A program made the position numbers and the translations under genes. Shown here piece by piece: positions 60,173 to 64,000 of a DNA stretch of 64,000 bases. The number at the start of each line of letters is the position of its first letter. The first letter of the stretch is position 1. Below the pieces are notes generated by a model. That model did not search any database. It was not told the DNA's origin and saw only the letters and a list, made by a program, of their open reading frames with translations. Source of the DNA: Branchiostoma floridae (taxonomy: Eukaryota > Chordata > Leptocardii > Amphioxiformes > Branchiostomatidae); the NCBI RefSeq assembly GCF_000003815.2, contig NC_049993.1, positions 14,336,745-14,400,744 of the forward strand, in the 5' to 3' direction.

Positions 60173-60226
60173 ATGCGAAGGCCAACACCAACCCTCCCCC
60201 TTCGTCTCAAGCTCTCAGATTTCGTC
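60173..60226 (+). CDS. First coding exon of an unidentified plus-strand gene
   Basis: ATG at 60173 (A at -3) opens 18 codons, MRRPTPTLPLRLKLSDFV, ending in phase 0 at a near-perfect donor TTCGTC|GTAAGTATG. The Arg-rich, acid-free start would suit a mitochondrial targeting segment, but that is a guess. The next exon was not found before the window ends; the best-looking downstream exon (61.26-61.36 kb) has stops in all frames. Confidence 0.45.
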
Positions 60227-61064
60227 GTAAGTATGAGTCTAGTTTTCAATGTTTAAAACAAAAACATTTTTCACTGGAAGCAAGGTTAAATCTTGGATAA
60301 AACAGTGTATTCGTGTACGGTATATCAATTTTCTTTATATTTATGGCTCAACTTAATTTTTGTTTTGGTTTGTCACGTTTCTTCAAAAATATTATATGGT
60401 GACTGCTTCAATGTTGTATTACCCGACAATATGCATGTACCATACCAAATACAGATTGCTTAAGCTAGACAACGCCCAACTAAATAACACATGAAAATGA
60501 ATGACAAGAAATGATGAAAACCTCGATAATATCTAAGCAACTATGAGATGATGGCACTGCGCGTTTACATTTGATAAGAATTGACTTCTGCAGTAATCTT
60601 TCAGTGTAAAAGTAGGCGCCACTGTCATGCAACCAGATCTAACAAGTGCGTAATATTTAAGATAATACCAGATGAACATAACCGGGCTAGTTCTGAATGC
60701 GACAAACTATTTGTTATTACTCTGCGTGTTGTGTTGGCTATAACTCTGTAGTACTCTTAAAATGTGCTAGGTGTCGCTGCATTTCTGTAATCGTAATTGT
60801 AATAACAGATATATTAGATGGTCGATGATTGAAGACTAACTGGTCAGTATTTCATGTGTAATTATAGTTCTCTAGGCTGAGGATATGTATAATTATGTTG
60901 TCATTGGTCTTCCTTCATTTACTTATCATATTATATTATTATAGGTATTCGATAATAAGATTTTTAAAATCATATTCGGTGCACGACAGGCCCAGGTACA
61001 TGCCTCGTTCCAACTGATAGGGGGCGCTAAAAGTATTCACAAATCAACTTTCTTCAGTAGTACT

Positions 61065-61070
61065 GCGTGC

Positions 61071-61112
<42 letters not shown>

Positions 61113-61122
61113 CTGTGTGTGA
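61065..61122. repeat. (TG)n microsatellite
   Basis: GCGTGCGCGTGTGTGT continues as alternating GT for about 50 bases with one interruption (GACTGTG). Alternating purine-pyrimidine, Z-DNA prone. Confidence 0.95.
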
Positions 61123-61912
61123 CGGTCGCCTTACACATTGAGGTTTAGACGGGTAACACACAACAGAAATGCGATGGTTTCGCTTCCCAATGATATTCGT
61201 CTTCGTCTTTCCTATCAATAAACCTGACTATATTCTATTTATGATTGCTTTTCTTGCCTAGGGTCATCCTCAATAATCTTTTACCCGTCTTCGATACACT
61301 ATGAATAAAAGAACGAGACGTCCTTGTCCTGAAGCCGGCCCAAGGCTACTTCCTCCCGCTTGCGGTGAGATAAAACTCTGGAATGGTGCCGATCTAAATT
61401 TCCTGCCACGTTTCTAGTATCTTTCTGGCATTTAGGACCTAACTTAGTGCAAGTTTTCACGCCGTACCTAGCCTTCAAACGCGAAATGAAATACTACCAA
61501 AACACACCAGGACAAACAAACAGACAAACGTATTACTCATCGAATACATCTGCTATTTCAGGTGGTACCATTAGCTGGAAAATCGACACTCTTCTTTACC
61601 CTGTAATATTCTCCCCTCACTAAAGTGCGTTGACCTCCCTTGTTCTCTAAATACAGGACGTGTTTCAGGAAAATTACAAAGAACGTCCTCGAAGGGAAAC
61701 TTGACCGTGAGGTCAGCTATTGATCGTTGTCTTGCACGACTTAGTTGACAGGTGACCCATAGGGCAACCCTCAAGGCATAACTGGCCACCTCATATTGTC
61801 AGCTGTACAATGGCAGGGTCAACGTGTGGCCCAAATTAGGCGTCAATGTCAAAATCAAATGCAATTTGCTGGCTATTATCGCTAATACTTTTTTCAGGAT
61901 GGGCGCTTTTAA

Positions 61913-62572
61913 GGGGGCACACACCAGTTTATTTGGGGTTTCAATTGGAGGCGGCATACCCTAAAGTCTAGCGACCAGCTCTACCAGAGAATTATCCTGA
62001 AGCAAAATAACTGTATATCTGGTGAAAGCATATTCCTTTAGCTACAACATAAACTATGTTTCGATCCTTCAACTTCTCTGATTTTAAAAAATTAGAGGGA
62101 AAAAACATTATTTTCATGTAAAAAATAATGCAAAAAATCGGGCATTTTGGCATTGAAAGAAAAACATGAAGATGATTTTTCCGACAAACACGACTGGTAC
62201 TGTCAGAAAGAGGAAAATCTAACGAGTAATCCAGCTAATTATAAAGAAAATTCTAGTACTACAGTTTTTTTAATCATCCACGGCGCGCGGCATTACAACT
62301 AGGCTTAACACAGCGCTTCAGAGGTAAATCTAGGTCACGAGCCGAATCACATTCAGGCGTAGGAATATCCCGGAAGTAAGACGCGGACCAAAACACAATT
62401 GGCACCGAAAACACACCATTTCCTACGCTTTTCAGCCATGTAACCGTTTAATGTCATTTCGCAGGAAATAATGAGAAATGTCAACTCAAACATGGACCCT
62501 CGGAAGCCTTTCGTCACTTTTTTCTCGCGCACTAGCTCGGACCCCGGTCGCGGAAGAACTGGTGTGTGCACC
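61913..62572. mobile_element. Short inverted-repeat element
   Basis: GGGGGCACACACCAGTTT at 61913 and AACTGGTGTGTGCACC ending 62572 are inverted ends of a 0.66-kb segment. No target duplication is clear and no transposase is present; the minus frame near the right end is incidental. Confidence 0.55.
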
Positions 62573-63119
62573 GATAATATTATTGTGTTTTAGATTATTT
62601 TTCTTCCAATTTCAAATACATAAGATAGAATAATAAGATGGTTCACGGTTACAAGTACGCATGCGGAAGGTCAAGGGTAAGGGGCATTTTCTTTGTGTCT
62701 CAGGGGCCTTCACCCTTGGCTTTCTACAAACCACAAACTTCTTGAACCACAAATAACTGTTAAGCACCTTATTGTAAAAGACAACAAGTAGTATCAGCAT
62801 AATAAGAATAATCCACTGACAAATGTTATAGACGCGAGAGAAAATATTGAAAATGTATCAGTTAGTTTTTAATAAATGTCAAGACTGATTACTATTCCGT
62901 TCGACATACTCATAATAAACATTAGCAAAAATACAATATTGGTTCTTCATGGGCACAATTATTTTTGATTTACAAATAAATGTCAATTATATTTGATAAA
63001 CAAGTGAAAAGGGGTCTAATTGAAGAATCTAATTCATCAAACAGTGTATTGAATAAATGGCATCAATGTTGGTATCGCAAAAATGCAATAATAATATAGG
63101 TATAACTTACAGGTAGGTG

Positions 63120-63255
63120 TATTATTGACAGTACTTTTGAATTCTGGAAGAACTCTCCAGAATTCTTGAACTCTCCAGAATTCTTGAACCTTAGCCAGAA
63201 TACTGAAATATTCTGCATCGAAAGATATTGAGATGACGTTTGGGATTTCTCCAAG
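63120..63255. repeat. Short GAATTC/CTCCAGAATTC tandem and inverted repeats
   Basis: CTCTCCAGAATTCTTGAAC occurs twice in tandem (63154, 63172) after an inverted GAATTCTGGAAGAACTC. TTCTTGAA and TTCTGGAA resemble heat-shock element half-site pairs (TTCnnGAA). GATTTCTCCAAGATTCTTGG follows with similar words. Confidence 0.7.
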
Positions 63256-63837
63256 ATTCTTGGAATCCCGAATGAAGTTCCCCAGATATATGAATTACAC
63301 AGATGAGGAAGGATAATAAGAAGTGCCATGTCTATGTGGGCCTCCACGGCGTATGGTGACCCTTTTTGAATTGGATTCTCAATATCCGGTTTGGGTGCGT
63401 GCGAGGTCGCGTGAGGTTGTTCCCCTACAACATGCTTTCTACGAGGAAAGTATCAATCTTCTTTCGTATCGACGTCATAGATACAAGGATATTGCCCCAT
63501 GTCATAATGTAATCTAGTACAGAAACATTTGTAGAGTGTACAAACGCTGTTATTTCTATCAAGGAAAATGATTATGCTAACACTTTTCTGACAAAAGACT
63601 GAAGTCTCGTTTTTTCGAGTGGATATTTTCTATCCAAAAACATGATGATACCAGAACCATTAAAAGAAAATGATGAGCGCATGCCTTTCTTTGAATTCGC
63701 ATCATCCGTTCGATTCGTCACCCAAATACTTGAAATTTGTGAAGAAGTGAAAAAGGGTAAAAGATTTAAAAGTCAGATTTTATTGCCACCGTCACCCCTA
63801 GCTTTCCGTTGACACTCGAAGTCAGAATTTTTACATT

Positions 63838-64000
63838 CCCCCCATACCACTAGACGACTATTTGGCAGACATTCAAACGAATTTCATAAATGAAAAAGGA
63901 AGCTTTAAACGTTTTGTGTATCTCATTGTCTTTTCACACGTTTACATTTTATACGATACTAGTGTTTTTAAAGTAAGGCCACAGCAAGTAAATCTTATGG
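63838..64000. mobile_element. MITE family 2, copy cut by the window edge
   Basis: CCCCCATACCACTAGACGAC at the left and the core ATTGTCTTTTCACACGTTTACATTTTATAC resemble the copy at 21.93 kb. The right end lies outside the window. Confidence 0.5.

Noticed and set aside
61257-61366. Segment with strong acceptor and donor as exon 2 of the plus-strand gene
   Set aside because: All three frames contain stops; at most it is untranslated.

Overview
Organism: this is AT-rich eukaryotic DNA, almost certainly from an animal. The only confident protein-coding sequence is split into short phase-1 exons separated by 4-5 kb introns. The rest is packed with tRNA-derived SINEs, LINE 3' ends and several families of short inverted-repeat transposons (hAT, mariner-like, TTAA-type). 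An immunoglobulin gene whose V domain lacks its cysteines, plus the very dense MITE/SINE load, suggests an invertebrate chordate such as a lancelet. That assignment is inference. No prokaryotic, organellar or viral gene was recognised, and nearly all open frames here are short chance frames or pieces of repeats. Layout: 1-5,240 holds a large minisatellite (75-bp units, then 121/119-bp units), a long perfect hairpin and a terminal-inverted-repeat element with C/G-run hairpin ends. 5,240-18,420 is gene-poor: a mariner-like element, a piggyBac-like MITE, one SINE, LINE debris, and a TTAA-flanked element that carries a signal-peptide-like mini-ORF. 18,790-28,550 holds the 5' part of a minus-strand, hepaCAM-like cell-adhesion gene: signal-peptide exon, cysteine-less V-like Ig exon and C2-type Ig exon. 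All junctions are phase 1; a fresh hAT MITE and a tandem triplication sit right beside two of its splice donors. 28,550-42,000 is mostly non-coding, with two back-to-back piggyBac-like MITEs at 32.8-34.7 kb and weak candidate exons at 40.6-42.1 kb. 42,000-59,000 holds more MITEs, SINEs, LINE tails and several local tandem duplications. 59,900-60,230 looks like a bidirectional promoter: two short divergent first exons, each with a start codon and a good donor, start codons about 240 bp apart, with CCAAT boxes between. The last 4 kb has a TG microsatellite and two more transposon-like elements. How the genes work together: the hepaCAM-like product should be a secreted or membrane-anchored adhesion protein. 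Its transmembrane and cytoplasmic exons were not found and should lie left of 18.9 kb, possibly outside the window. The two divergent first exons at 60 kb belong to genes whose remaining exons are not securely visible. All splice calls were made by eye from sequence and need transcript support.
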